From Lentzea albidocapillata (GTDB lineage Bacteria > Actinomycetota > Actinomycetes > Mycobacteriales > Pseudonocardiaceae): a DNA stretch of 64,000 nucleotides. The position numbers and the translations under genes were made by a program. Where the stretch lies: contig NZ_JOEA01000005.1 of the NCBI RefSeq assembly GCF_000719115.1, forward strand, positions 186,001-250,000. Direction: 5' to 3'. How positions within the stretch are numbered: the first letter of the stretch is position 1; each line of letters opens with the position of its first letter. Below the pieces are notes generated by a model. The model was not told the DNA's origin and did no database searches. It saw nothing but the letters and a program-made list of their open reading frames with translations. Shown piece after piece: positions 1 to 7,267 of this stretch.

Positions 1-308
1 GCCAGTTCCTCCTGGGTGCGCACGACGACGATCTCCTTGGCGCGGGCCAGGTCCGAGCGCATCGTCGCCTCGCAGGTGTCCCGGAACCCCTGCGACCGCC
101 ACTCCGCGCAGATGTCCATGCCGTACCGGACGAGCGCTTCCTCGTGGCCCGCCCACATCCTCACGGCCGGGTGGTGGCGCCAGCCGTGGCCGGGCACCAC
201 CAGCGCGCGCTGGATCTGCAGCGTCTCGACCCGCTGCTTGCCGAGGCGGCTGCGGTCCAGCACACGGGCCGTGGCGGCGAAGTCCGGATACGGCAGGAAG
301 GTCTGCAT
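1..308 (-). CDS. MSMEG_6728 family protein (partial, C-terminus outside window)
   Basis: The reverse strand from the ATG at 308 reads MQTFLPYPDFAATARVLDRS and continues without a stop to base 1, giving 102 visible residues. The N-terminus, with the RLGKQRVE segment and later GHGWRHHPAVRMW, is typical of the MSMEG_6728 family, which is annotated as pyrimidine-dimer DNA glycosylase-like in actinobacteria. Its biochemical role has been little tested. The start lies 3 nt after the stop of the upstream stress-protein gene, so the two are probably translated together from one message. The C-terminal part lies before base 1. I am confident of the family and unsure of the function. Confidence 0.8.
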   Translation of the reverse strand, partial: MQTFLPYPDFAATARVLDRSRLGKQRVETLQIQRALVVPGHGWRHHPAVRMWAGHEEALVRYGMDICAEWRSQGFRDTCEATMRSDLARAKEIVVVRTQEEL

Positions 309-311
309 GCC

Positions 312-800
312 TCAGAGCACGTACTTCGCCGCTTCGGCAGCGCGTTCCGTGTCGACGTGCACCTCGTACCGGCGTGCCTGCAGGGTCATGGTGCTCGCGA
401 AGTCACGGCGTCCGCGCGTGCTCCAGTGCGCCACGAACCCGAAGACCGCGCCCCAGAACGCACCGACCACGAGGCTGATGAACACGAACCAGGCCCACGT
501 CTGGCCGGCGGTGAACAGCCCGAAGAGCAGACCGATGAACACACCGAACCACGCACCACCGACCGCGCCCGCCGCTGCCGCGCGGACCCGCGTCATGCGT
601 CCGGTCACCTGCTCGACCGTCCGGATACCGTCGCCGATGATCCGCACGCTCTCCACCGGGAACCCGTCGTCGGACATCCGGTCCACGAGGCGCTGGGCGT
701 CGAGGTAGTCGGGGAAACTGGCCAGGAGGGACGATTCCGTCTGGGTCACTTCGTGCTTGATGTCCACGTCCTCCGGGTACCCGCGGAGACGGCGTTCCAC
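312..800 (-). CDS. General stress protein 17M-like membrane protein
   Basis: A protein of about 160 residues. The N-terminal half has the YflT/GSP17M-like alpha-beta fold (segments DAQRLVDRMSDDGFPVESV and RIIGDGIRTVEQVTGRM). A hydrophobic pair of helices rich in Gly and Phe follows (GAWFGVFIGLLFGLF, then a second helix starting TWAWFVFISLVVGAFWG). A short basic and polar tail ends the protein. Members are small membrane-linked stress proteins of unknown mechanism. The start is uncertain. GTG at 800 has a GGAAG six bases upstream; GTG at 815 lacks a ribosome site; GTG at 767 has GGAGG, but only two bases away. The gene is the first of a tight pair with the MSMEG_6728-type gene (3-nt gap). Confidence 0.75.
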   Translation of the reverse strand: MERRLRGYPEDVDIKHEVTQTESSLLASFPDYLDAQRLVDRMSDDGFPVESVRIIGDGIRTVEQVTGRMTRVRAAAAGAVGGAWFGVFIGLLFGLFTAGQTWAWFVFISLVVGAFWGAVFGFVAHWSTRGRRDFASTMTLQARRYEVHVDTERAAEAAKYVL

Positions 801-847
801 ACGATCAACTTCCACCCGAACGTGCGTTCGAGATACCCAGGCCCTAA

Positions 848-1189
848 TCAGCGGCCGAGGACGACATCACCGGGAGTCGAGGGAGCCGGTACGGCCATCG
901 GGCGCGAGACGCGGCTGAGCAGCCGATGAGCGAGGGTCAGCAGCATCCGGGCTTCCATCCGCTCGCCGTAGCGCAGGTGCTCGCCCGCGGCTTCGACACA
1001 TCCCATGACCTGCGGTGACACCGAGGCGTGCACGGCCGAGCACCCTGCCAGCGCCTCCTGGAGGCCTCTGCGGGCCTCGTCCTCGTCGATACCCGCCAAC
1101 GCGGTGCAGACCGCGTTGTCCAGCTTCTCCAGCGCGATCGCGCGCTGCTGCCGCGACGACGGTTCGTCGAGTTCGGTGGCCATGGTCAT
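848..1189 (-). CDS. Hypothetical protein, 113 aa, mostly helical
   Basis: The ATG at 1189 begins MTMATELDEPSSRQQRAIAL, with GCAGG a few bases upstream. The protein is acidic and helical with a Cys (VCTALAG) and a C-terminal Pro/Gly-rich tail (PAPSTPGDVVLGR). I do not recognise a family. A longer open frame on the same strand (867-1268) overlaps in another phase, but its Arg-rich composition looks like a shadow. The gene ends about 50 bp before the stress-protein gene on the same strand, so it may be co-transcribed with it. No transmembrane segment or signal peptide is visible. Confidence 0.5.
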   Translation of the reverse strand: MTMATELDEPSSRQQRAIALEKLDNAVCTALAGIDEDEARRGLQEALAGCSAVHASVSPQVMGCVEAAGEHLRYGERMEARMLLTLAHRLLSRVSRPMAVPAPSTPGDVVLGR

Positions 1190-1303
1190 CGCCTGCTTTC
1201 ACAGCCGGATCCCTCGCGCCGACTGCTTGACGCGCCCGCGCCCGAATACCCGGTTCGAGCGCCCTCAAACCGGAAGTTCACCCGACGCGGCTACCGTGTC
1301 GGA

Positions 1304-1660
1304 ATGCGTGTGACCTGGCGCGAGAAGAACGCGCGAGAGTGGATCTCCGAACTCTCCGACCGGATCGGCGTGGCCGGGTGGGCGACCCTCGCCCTCACCC
1401 CTGCCCTCGCCGCCGAGGTCGACCAGCACGGCGCCGCGGTGCGCGACATCCTCCTGGTCGGCGTCGAAGGCGCCGGCACGGTGGGCGCGGTCGTGCTCCT
1501 CGCCGCGTACGGGCGAGGCCTGCTGGACAACGCGCTCGAGTCGGACTGGACACCTACGTCGTGGCTCGGTGCCCGCCTGATGGCCGTCTGCGAGCTCGCG
1601 CACCTGCACGACGCGAGGCCGTTGACCGACGACGTGCCCGCGCTTCCGAAGCTCACATAG
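1304..1660 (+). CDS. DUF6401-like small protein
   Basis: A 118-residue protein starting MRVTWREKNAREWISELSDR. The central segment (AAEVDQHGAAVRDILL) resembles the conserved block of the actinobacterial DUF6401 proteins, which are annotated near natural-product genes but have no known function. The ATG at 1304 lies in the longer open frame 1028-1660; the sequence before it looks non-coding (Arg/Pro-rich). It is divergent from the hypothetical gene at 848-1189 and convergent with the TM-helix protein, with a strong hairpin between them. The family call rests on one motif remembered from other members, so it is tentative. Confidence 0.55.
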   Translation: MRVTWREKNAREWISELSDRIGVAGWATLALTPALAAEVDQHGAAVRDILLVGVEGAGTVGAVVLLAAYGRGLLDNALESDWTPTSWLGARLMAVCELAHLHDARPLTDDVPALPKLT

Positions 1661-1664
1661 ATAA

Positions 1665-1694
1665 ACGAGGCGCACCCCAGGAGGTGCGCCTCGT
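1665..1694. terminator. Bidirectional terminator hairpin
   Basis: ACGAGGCGCACC (1665-1676) pairs perfectly with GGTGCGCCTCGT (1683-1694) around a 6-nt loop. It sits 4 bases after the stop of the + strand gene and 13 bases before the end of the - strand gene, so it can serve both convergent units. Confidence 0.8.
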
Positions 1695-1707
1695 CGGTGA
1701 TCCTCGG

Positions 1708-2526
1708 TCAGCGCTCGTCGGGCCTCCGCTCGCCGAGCACCGGGTCCGCCGCCGGCATCGGTCGCGCGGCGGCGGGCACCGGCGCGGTGACGGGTTCGGC
1801 CTGAGCCGGGGTACCGGTGCGCACGGCGTCCTCACGCCCGCGCTGGTACGCCTCCGCCTGGGCCTGGGCCTGCGGCAGTTCCTGCTCCGCGCGCCCCAGC
1901 CAGCCTTCCCACCGCTGCTGCATCGGCCTCACCAGGCCACCGCCCACACCGACGACGAGGATGCCGCCGACCGTGGCGAGCACCGCGATCAGGACCGGCG
2001 TGGTGACCGTGGTGGCGACGCCGATCTGGTTCAGCGCGGCGATGATGCCGAGCGCCCAGATGAAGATCGACGCGATGTTCGCGAGAACGCGGCCGTAGGA
2101 CAGCCCGCCCAGCGCACCGCCGATGAAGTCCTTGACAGCACTGGCGACCGCGCCCGCCACGACGACGATGATGATCGCGACCGCGGCCTTCGGCAGCCAC
2201 GACACGATGCCGGTCAGCAGTTCGGAGACGGGGTTCGGGCCCCACACGCCGAACGCGATCTGCAGCGTGATCAGCAGCAGCGCATAGTAGACCAGCTTCG
2301 CGAGCAGGTCAGAGGCGTCGTACTTGCTGTTGGAGAGCATCCTGCGGATACCGCCGCGCTCCACGAGACGGTCGAAACCGACGCGTTCGAGCACCTTGTC
2401 GACGAGCTTCGCCACCGCCTTCGCGACGAACCAGCCGATCAGCAGGATCAGCAGGAACGCCGCGAGCTTGGGCACGAACGTGGCGACGGCGCGCCAGGCG
2501 TCGTTCAGCCCTTGTCCGAAGTCCAT
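1708..2526 (-). CDS. Conserved TM-helix (mechanosensitive-channel-like) membrane protein
   Basis: 272 residues from the ATG at 2526 (MDFGQGLNDAWRAV), preceded by AAGGGAG; the upstream Met nine codons earlier has no better site. Hydrophobic helices are visible at roughly residues 20-40, 75-95, 110-140, 150-175 and 180-205. The first carries the KLAAFLLILLIGWFVAKAVA pattern of the TM_helix family (PF05552), related in arrangement to small mechanosensitive channels. The last helix ends in VGGGLVRPMQQRWE and is followed by a Gln/Ala/Pro-rich cytoplasmic tail of about 60 residues. It stands alone as a transcription unit. The exact transport role is unknown. Confidence 0.8.
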   Translation of the reverse strand: MDFGQGLNDAWRAVATFVPKLAAFLLILLIGWFVAKAVAKLVDKVLERVGFDRLVERGGIRRMLSNSKYDASDLLAKLVYYALLLITLQIAFGVWGPNPVSELLTGIVSWLPKAAVAIIIVVVAGAVASAVKDFIGGALGGLSYGRVLANIASIFIWALGIIAALNQIGVATTVTTPVLIAVLATVGGILVVGVGGGLVRPMQQRWEGWLGRAEQELPQAQAQAEAYQRGREDAVRTGTPAQAEPVTAPVPAAARPMPAADPVLGERRPDER

Positions 2527-2829
2527 GTCGAACTCCCTTCGCACGGGCGCCCGGCCGGGCCGCCCGCACCTGGCAGTACCCGGTGCGGGCGCCCTTCACA
2601 CGCTGACTTCATGAGACCTGCCGCAGCTCGCGGTCGCTGGCCGCTAGGGCGTGTCCCGTAAGTCTCGTCCGCGATAGTCGCGGCCGAGGGCCCCGGAGGC
2701 GGCACCGCCGCAACGCCCGAATACGCCCGGTATGAGGCCGGCTGATCGAACTCGTCACCGGTGCGAACGTCGACTGGACATGCGCGACACCGTTGCTACA
2801 TCAGAGTGAACCTCTCTGTCCACATTGGA
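2527..2829. other. Intergenic region
   Basis: About 300 bases between two reverse-strand genes. It should hold the promoter of the TM-helix gene and the 3' end of the Tat-exported protein's message. A short hairpin CGCGA-TAG-TCGCG lies at 2670-2682. I see no gene and no clear terminator with a T-tract. Confidence 0.5.
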
Positions 2830-4608
2830 CTAACGCACGGTGACCGTCAGGGTGAACGTGCCGTCGTGCGGCACGGTGAGGATCTGCATCCGGCGGCCGG
2901 GATAGGTGATCGTGGTCGCCGGCCGCAGCCGCGGCTCCAGTTCGCGCGCCCAGTCGAACCGGATCACCGTGCGGCCGCGGGTGAGCGTGAGGCCACGCAA
3001 GTCCAGCGCCACCGTGTCGGAATCCCTTACCACCAAAGGAATCTGCTCGGTGGCCGCGCTCCCGGCCCGCACCGAACGGACGATCCGGTCGCCCACCGCC
3101 ACCTCCGTCACGACCGAACCGGACGGCGTGCGGTAGCGGAACCGGTACGGCTCGCCGCCGAGGAACTCCGCCTCCTGCGGGCCGCGGGAGTCCGGCACCT
3201 GACCGGGGAACACGGTGGCCCAGCACGCGTGGTCGTTGTTGTTCATCGACTGCACCAGCGTGCCCGCGACGGGATGCCACAGGAACGTCAACCCGGTGCG
3301 CGCCAACGAGGTCGCCCGGCGCGTGCCGAAGTATCCGCCGACATACCAGCGTGGCCGCCGCACGAACAGGAAGTCCTGCCCCTGATCGCTGCGCCGCTCG
3401 GTGAAGTGCGCGCGCCGGTAGGGCAGCCGCGCGATGGCCGCCGTCCTTTCGGCACGGCTCGGGTAGCGCTCGCCGTAGATCGCGTGCGTGAGGATGCGCG
3501 GTGAGGTGTCCGGCTTGACGAGCGCGGGCACCGGCGCCGCCGAGGCCGCCCAGGCAGCGCGCACGGCGGCCAGGTCCTCGCGGCCCGACACGAACGCGGC
3601 CAGGCCGGGCACCTCCGGCACGAACTGGGCGTTGAGCGCGGTCCGTTCGGGATCGGGCCGCACGTCGGCGTAGAACTTCGAGGACGTGCGGGAGTTCGGG
3701 GCGATGTTGGCGAACCAGCCGGAACCGTCCGGCTCGCGCAGCAGGTTGTAGCCGAGCCAGTCGGTGTACCTCCGGGTCATGGCGACGAGGTTCGGGTCGC
3801 CGGTCTGCCGCCACGCGTCGGCCAGTTCCGGCAGCATGACCTCGAAGTTGTAGTTGGTGTCCGCACCGGACTCCTCGTAGAAGTACCCGGCGGGGCTCTG
3901 GCCGACCGTCGCCAGCCTCCGGAACGCCTCGGTCAGCCACTGCCGCAGCACGGCGTCCGGGTCGTGCCTCAACGCGAGCGCCGCACCGGCGAGGCCTGAG
4001 GCCGTCTGGTTCGCCCAGGTGAGCGGCGACTGCCAGACGGTGCCGTTGGACGGGTCCAGGAACCACGTCATGGCCCGCCTCAGCGCCGCGCTGATCTGGG
4101 CCTGTCGCGACCGCAGCGCTCCGGCGCGTTTCAGCAACGCGTTCGTCTTGCTCAGGTAGCCCATGCCGAACCCGGTCGCCGCCAGCGAGTGCTGGTCCGC
4201 CGAGTACTCCGGCCACGAACCGTCGGCGTGCTGCAGCCCGAGGTAGTGGGCGAGTCCCGCGTCGAGCGCGGCGAGCACGTTCGCGTCGCCTCGGTACGGG
4301 TTCCACGGGCGGGCCTGGGTCGCGAACCAGGCCAGTGTGTAGACGTGTTCCTGGACGCGGGCGTTGTACGGGGCGTTGGGGCTGCGCCACCAGCCACCGC
4401 CGAAGAAGCCGCTCGCGTTCATGTCCGCGACCATCGGCGAGACGAGCATCAGGTACTGCGCGAACCGCTGCTCGTCCGGTGCGAACGAGCGGCGGTCCGG
4501 GGTGACGGCCGGGGGCGCGGACAAGGCGTGCGCCGACGCGGGCAGAGCGGCGAGCAGTCCGACGGCGGTCGCACCGGTGATCAGGCTGCGACGGCTGAAT
4601 GCGTTCAC
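2830..4608 (-). CDS. Tat-exported protein, possible carbohydrate-active toroid enzyme
   Basis: 592 residues from the GTG at 4608, with GGAG eight bases upstream. The N-terminus (MNAFSRRSLITGATAVGLLA) is a clear twin-arginine signal with an AxA-like end (ASAHA). Residues about 50-400 are Trp/Tyr-rich paired helices (GGGWWRSPNAPYNARVQEHV; LTWANQTASGLAGAAL) that look like an (alpha/alpha) toroid. The last ~200 residues are beta-rich (PGRRMQILTVPHDG), as in some polysaccharide lyases and glycosidases. No catalytic motif could be assigned with certainty. It faces away from a LacI-controlled uptake operon, so a role in releasing the substrate outside the cell is a reasonable guess. An IS element now sits directly upstream. 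Confidence 0.6.
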   Translation of the reverse strand: MNAFSRRSLITGATAVGLLAALPASAHALSAPPAVTPDRRSFAPDEQRFAQYLMLVSPMVADMNASGFFGGGWWRSPNAPYNARVQEHVYTLAWFATQARPWNPYRGDANVLAALDAGLAHYLGLQHADGSWPEYSADQHSLAATGFGMGYLSKTNALLKRAGALRSRQAQISAALRRAMTWFLDPSNGTVWQSPLTWANQTASGLAGAALALRHDPDAVLRQWLTEAFRRLATVGQSPAGYFYEESGADTNYNFEVMLPELADAWRQTGDPNLVAMTRRYTDWLGYNLLREPDGSGWFANIAPNSRTSSKFYADVRPDPERTALNAQFVPEVPGLAAFVSGREDLAAVRAAWAASAAPVPALVKPDTSPRILTHAIYGERYPSRAERTAAIARLPYRRAHFTERRSDQGQDFLFVRRPRWYVGGYFGTRRATSLARTGLTFLWHPVAGTLVQSMNNNDHACWATVFPGQVPDSRGPQEAEFLGGEPYRFRYRTPSGSVVTEVAVGDRIVRSVRAGSAATEQIPLVVRDSDTVALDLRGLTLTRGRTVIRFDWARELEPRLRPATTITYPGRRMQILTVPHDGTFTLTVTVR

Positions 4609-4689
4609 CTGAACTCCAATCGGCGGAAGTCTGGTCGTTTGCGGCTGGGATGAGCCGATCCCGGCTTGTGCGGCCCGCGTAGCGGGCCG

Positions 4690-4833
4690 TCAGTCGGGAC
4701 GCTTCTGCCGGTCGATGTACTCCTTGATGATTGACAAGGGCGCTCCTCCGCACGACCCGGCGAAGGTTGAGATGACACTGCGTCCCCTGCGTACGTTGGG
4801 GTCGGGTTCCCACCGTGGTGACATAGACCAACG
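4690..4833 (-). pseudogene. tnpA remnant (Y1 transposase C-terminus only)
   Basis: Read on the reverse strand, the last codons before the TGA at 4690-4692 give SCGGAPLSIIKEYIDRQKRP, the usual C-terminal helix of IS200/IS605 TnpA. Only about 47 codons remain in frame before a TAG at 4834-4836, which overlaps the tnpB start. The HUH and catalytic Tyr part of the protein is absent. The element is therefore probably unable to move by its own TnpA. Confidence 0.65.
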
Positions 4834-4835
4834 CT

Positions 4836-6035
4836 ATGGTGATCAACGTGAAGCAGGTTGTGCAGGTGCGGTTGCTGCCGACACCCGAGCAGGCGTCGGC
4901 GCTGAGCGATACCCTGCGCGCCTGCAATACGGCAGCTTCCTGGCTGTCTGAGCGGATGTACACCGACCAGGTGTTCCGGAAGTTCGACGTGCAGAAACGC
5001 CTCTACACCGAACTGCGGGAACGGTTCGGGCTGGCCGCCCAACCGGCGATCCGGGTCATCGGCAAGACCGTGGACGCCTACACGACCCTGCGGGCCAACC
5101 TCAAGGCAGGCAACTACGGGCCGCCTGGGTCGGACCGGCGCCGCAAGGTTGAGGGCAGTCCGATCGTCTTCCGCCCACAGGCGGCGCAGCCGTTCGACGC
5201 CCGCTGCCTGTCCTGGCAGCTCGGTGACGCGGGCCGCGACGGGACGGTGTCGATCTGGACGGTCGCCGGTCGGCTCAGGAACATGCGGATCGTCGGAGAC
5301 CCCAGGCATCTGGCCCTGCTGCGCTCCCGGCCTGCGATCGGGGAGACCGATCTGCTGCACCGGGACGGGGTGTGGCTGCTGCACGCCGTCATCGACAGTC
5401 CCCAGGCCGCCCGGCGAGAACCGGTGAACGGGTTCCTCGGAGTCGACCTGGGCATCGTTAACATCGCGACCACCTCCGACGGTGACCGGACGTCCGGAGC
5501 ACGCCTGAACCGCTACCGCAAGCGTCAACTGCGGCTGCGGAAGCGGTTGCAGGCCAAGAAGACTTCCTCCGCGCGGCGGCTGCTGAACAAACGCCGCCGC
5601 AAGGAGGCCCGGTTCGCCGCCGACGTGAACCATCGGATCAGCAAGACCATCGTGGCCGAGGCTGAACGCACCGGGCGCGGAATCGCCGTCGAGGAACTGA
5701 CGGGAATCCGCGCGCGGGTACGGCTTCGCAAGCCCCAACGGGCCACGCTGCACTGCTGGGCATTCGCCCAGCTCGGTCAGTTCCTGACCTACAAGGCCCG
5801 GCGGGCCGGTGTAGTGATGGTGCAGGTCGATCCGGCCTACACCTCGCAGACCTGCCACGCCTGCGGGTATGTCGACAAACGCAACCGCCGTAGTCAGGCG
5901 GTGTTCCATTGTGGCCGGTGTGACTTCGTTGGGCACGCCGACCACAACGCAGCACTCAACATCGCGGCTCGCGGTGTTGAGCGCCGGGGCGAAGTCATGC
6001 GCCCAGACGCAGCGCCCATCCTGGCAGCCAGCTAG
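4836..6035 (+). CDS. tnpB: TnpB, RNA-guided RuvC-type nuclease of an IS605 element
   Basis: 399 residues, the normal TnpB length. The N-terminal OrfB_IS605 domain starts MVINVKQVVQVRLLPTPEQA. The RuvC-like active site is complete: Asp204 in GVDLGIVN, Glu286 in AVEELTGI and Asp369 in GHADHNAALNIA. Two CxxC pairs (TCHACGY and HCGRCDF) form the zinc finger before the last Asp. TnpB proteins cut DNA next to a short TAM, guided by an RNA made from the right end of the element. Here the coding sequence runs straight into that right end. All key residues are kept although tnpA is broken, which suggests the nuclease may still be active. A GTG a few codons downstream is an alternative start. Confidence 0.92.
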   Translation: MVINVKQVVQVRLLPTPEQASALSDTLRACNTAASWLSERMYTDQVFRKFDVQKRLYTELRERFGLAAQPAIRVIGKTVDAYTTLRANLKAGNYGPPGSDRRRKVEGSPIVFRPQAAQPFDARCLSWQLGDAGRDGTVSIWTVAGRLRNMRIVGDPRHLALLRSRPAIGETDLLHRDGVWLLHAVIDSPQAARREPVNGFLGVDLGIVNIATTSDGDRTSGARLNRYRKRQLRLRKRLQAKKTSSARRLLNKRRRKEARFAADVNHRISKTIVAEAERTGRGIAVEELTGIRARVRLRKPQRATLHCWAFAQLGQFLTYKARRAGVVMVQVDPAYTSQTCHACGYVDKRNRRSQAVFHCGRCDFVGHADHNAALNIAARGVERRGEVMRPDAAPILAAS

Positions 6036-6110
6036 GACGGCAGCAGCAAGCCTGGAAACCGCCGCTCGCGGCGGTTGGCAAGCTCGTTCCTTCAGGGACG
6101 AGTTCATGAC
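5980..6110 (+). ncRNA. Candidate omega-RNA (reRNA) scaffold of TnpB
   Basis: In this family the guide RNA spans the 3' end of tnpB and the right end of the element. Two stable hairpins follow the stop codon: AACCGCCGC/GCGGCGGTT around 6058-6077, and CTCGTTCC/GGGACGAG (6083-6102, one G-U pair, TTCA loop). The scaffold should end near 6110, so the guide would be read from the flanking chromosome, beginning GGGCCTACCTCCTTGATGCG. The limits are inferred from the family and not shown directly. Confidence 0.5.
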
Positions 6111-6167
6111 GGGCCTACCTCCTTGATGCGGCACCCTCACCCGCCCAAGCCCGGCCCGTCAAGATGC

Positions 6168-6179
6168 TAATTCGAATTA
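6168..6179. promoter_or_regulatory. Distal LacI-type operator
   Basis: TAATTCGAATTA is a perfect 12-base palindrome that shares the core AATTCGAATT with the operator at the lacI-type gene. Their centres are 56 bases apart, and the candidate -35 box lies between them. Confidence 0.7.
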
Positions 6180-6187
6180 TTACAGGG

Positions 6188-6217
6188 TTGACGGTGGGAC
6201 GGGTGCTGTCGCAGACT
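6188..6217 (+). promoter_or_regulatory. Promoter of the LacI-controlled operon
   Basis: TTGACG (6188-6193) and CAGACT (6212-6217) are spaced by 18 bases, between two copies of the operator core. The arrangement suits repression by blocking or looping. Confidence 0.5.
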
Positions 6218-6220
6218 CCG

Positions 6221-6238
6221 TGCCAATTCGAATTGGCA
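6221..6238. promoter_or_regulatory. Proximal LacI-type operator
   Basis: TGCCAATTCGAATTGGCA is a perfect 18-base palindrome that ends 7 bases before the ATG at 6246 and abuts the AGG ribosome site. A repressor here would also block translation initiation of its own gene, so autoregulation is likely. Confidence 0.8.
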
Positions 6239-6245
6239 GGTGTTC

Positions 6246-7253
6246 ATGGCGAAGAGGCTCACCCAGCAGGACATCGCCCGGATGGCGGGCGTCAGCCAGG
6301 CCACGGTGTCGCTGGTGCTCAACAACCGGACCGACAGCGGCGTCCGGATCGCGGAGGAGACGCGGGCCAGGGTGCTCGAGGTGATCCGGCGGACCGGCTA
6401 CGTCGCGAACCCGATCGCACGCCGGTTGCACGACCAGCGCAACCGCATCCTCGGCGTCTTCACCTACGAGGCCGTCTTCCCGAGCACCCGCGCGGACTTC
6501 TACCAGCCGTTCCTCGAGGGCATCGAGGAGCAGGCGGAGGAGGCCGGCTGCGACCTGCTGCTGTTCACCAGCGCCAAGGCGACGAGCGGGAAGCGGCGGA
6601 TCTTCAGCGACGACAGCAGGATCCGGCTCGCGGACGGCTGTGTGCTGCTCGGTCGTTCGATCGACCGCGACGACCTGGCCCAGCTCGTCAAGGAGGCCAT
6701 CCCGTTCGTCTCGGTCGGACGGCGTGACGACGCGGGCGGCCCGGTGCCGCACGTCGGCGCCGACTACGCCGCCGCCGTGCGGAACCTCGTGGACCGCGCG
6801 GTGGCTCTCGGGCACCGCGAGCTCGTGTACGCAGGCGCCGGAACGGGTGCGGAGTCGTCGGCCGACAGGCTGCGCGGGTTCAAGCAAGCCGTTGCGGCGC
6901 ATGGGGTCAAGGGCACGCACGTCCAGTCCGCCGGGCTCCGCCAGCTGCTCGACGCCGGTGTCACATGCGTGCTCGCCGAGGAGCTCTCCGACGGTGCCGC
7001 GCTTGTCCTCGCCGCCCGCGAGCGCGGCCTGTCGGTCCCCGGCGACCTGTCCGTGCTGACGCTCGGGGCCGCCACCCGGCCCGCGCCGGACGACGTACGG
7101 CTCACCGGTTTCCGCATTCCGCGCCGCGAGATGGGACGGCGGGCGGTGCAGGCGCTGACCGAGGTGCTCGAACACGGCACCACCCCGCAGGAGCTGCTGG
7201 CCTGCGAGTTCGTCGAAGGCACCACGCTGGGCCACTCCACCGCTCAGCGTTGA
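6246..7253 (+). CDS. LacI-family transcriptional regulator
   Basis: 335 residues from the ATG at 6246, with GGCAGG just upstream; a GTG two codons earlier overlaps the operator. The N-terminal helix-turn-helix reads LTQQDIARMAGVSQATVSLV, with the hinge helix following at about residue 50 (NPIARRL). The rest is a periplasmic-binding-protein-type sugar sensor domain (about 60-335). It is the first gene of the sugar-uptake run and is followed by the oxidoreductase after 14 bases. Two palindromes with a shared core lie in its own promoter. The ligand is unknown; the neighbours suggest a carbohydrate or carbohydrate-derived acid. Confidence 0.92.
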   Translation: MAKRLTQQDIARMAGVSQATVSLVLNNRTDSGVRIAEETRARVLEVIRRTGYVANPIARRLHDQRNRILGVFTYEAVFPSTRADFYQPFLEGIEEQAEEAGCDLLLFTSAKATSGKRRIFSDDSRIRLADGCVLLGRSIDRDDLAQLVKEAIPFVSVGRRDDAGGPVPHVGADYAAAVRNLVDRAVALGHRELVYAGAGTGAESSADRLRGFKQAVAAHGVKGTHVQSAGLRQLLDAGVTCVLAEELSDGAALVLAARERGLSVPGDLSVLTLGAATRPAPDDVRLTGFRIPRREMGRRAVQALTEVLEHGTTPQELLACEFVEGTTLGHSTAQR

Positions 7254-7267
7254 TTTGGAGGAATCTG

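Larger units (their letters stand above)
4640..6110. mobile_element. IS200/IS605-family element with tnpB and decayed tnpA
   Basis: The element consists of a reverse-strand tnpA remnant, a full-length forward tnpB, and hairpins at both ends. Near the left end CGGCCCGC (4671-4678) pairs with GCGGGCCG (4682-4689) over a 3-base loop. At the right end AACCGCCGC/GCGGCGGTT and then CTCGTTCC (6083-6090)/GGGACGAG (6095-6102) with a TTCA loop match the subterminal hairpins used by this family. The outer edges are approximate: the left edge lies between the Tat gene start (4609) and 4671, and the right edge is probably at or near 6110. No terminal inverted repeats or target duplications are expected for this family. 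Confidence 0.7.

Noticed and set aside
867..1268. Alternative 133-aa reverse frame
   Set aside because: Arg/Gly-rich shadow of the 848-1189 gene, which has a better start site and normal composition.
2801..4963. Long reverse frame overlapping the Tat-exported protein
   Set aside because: It is Arg-rich and in another phase from the gene with a clear signal peptide and globular sequence.
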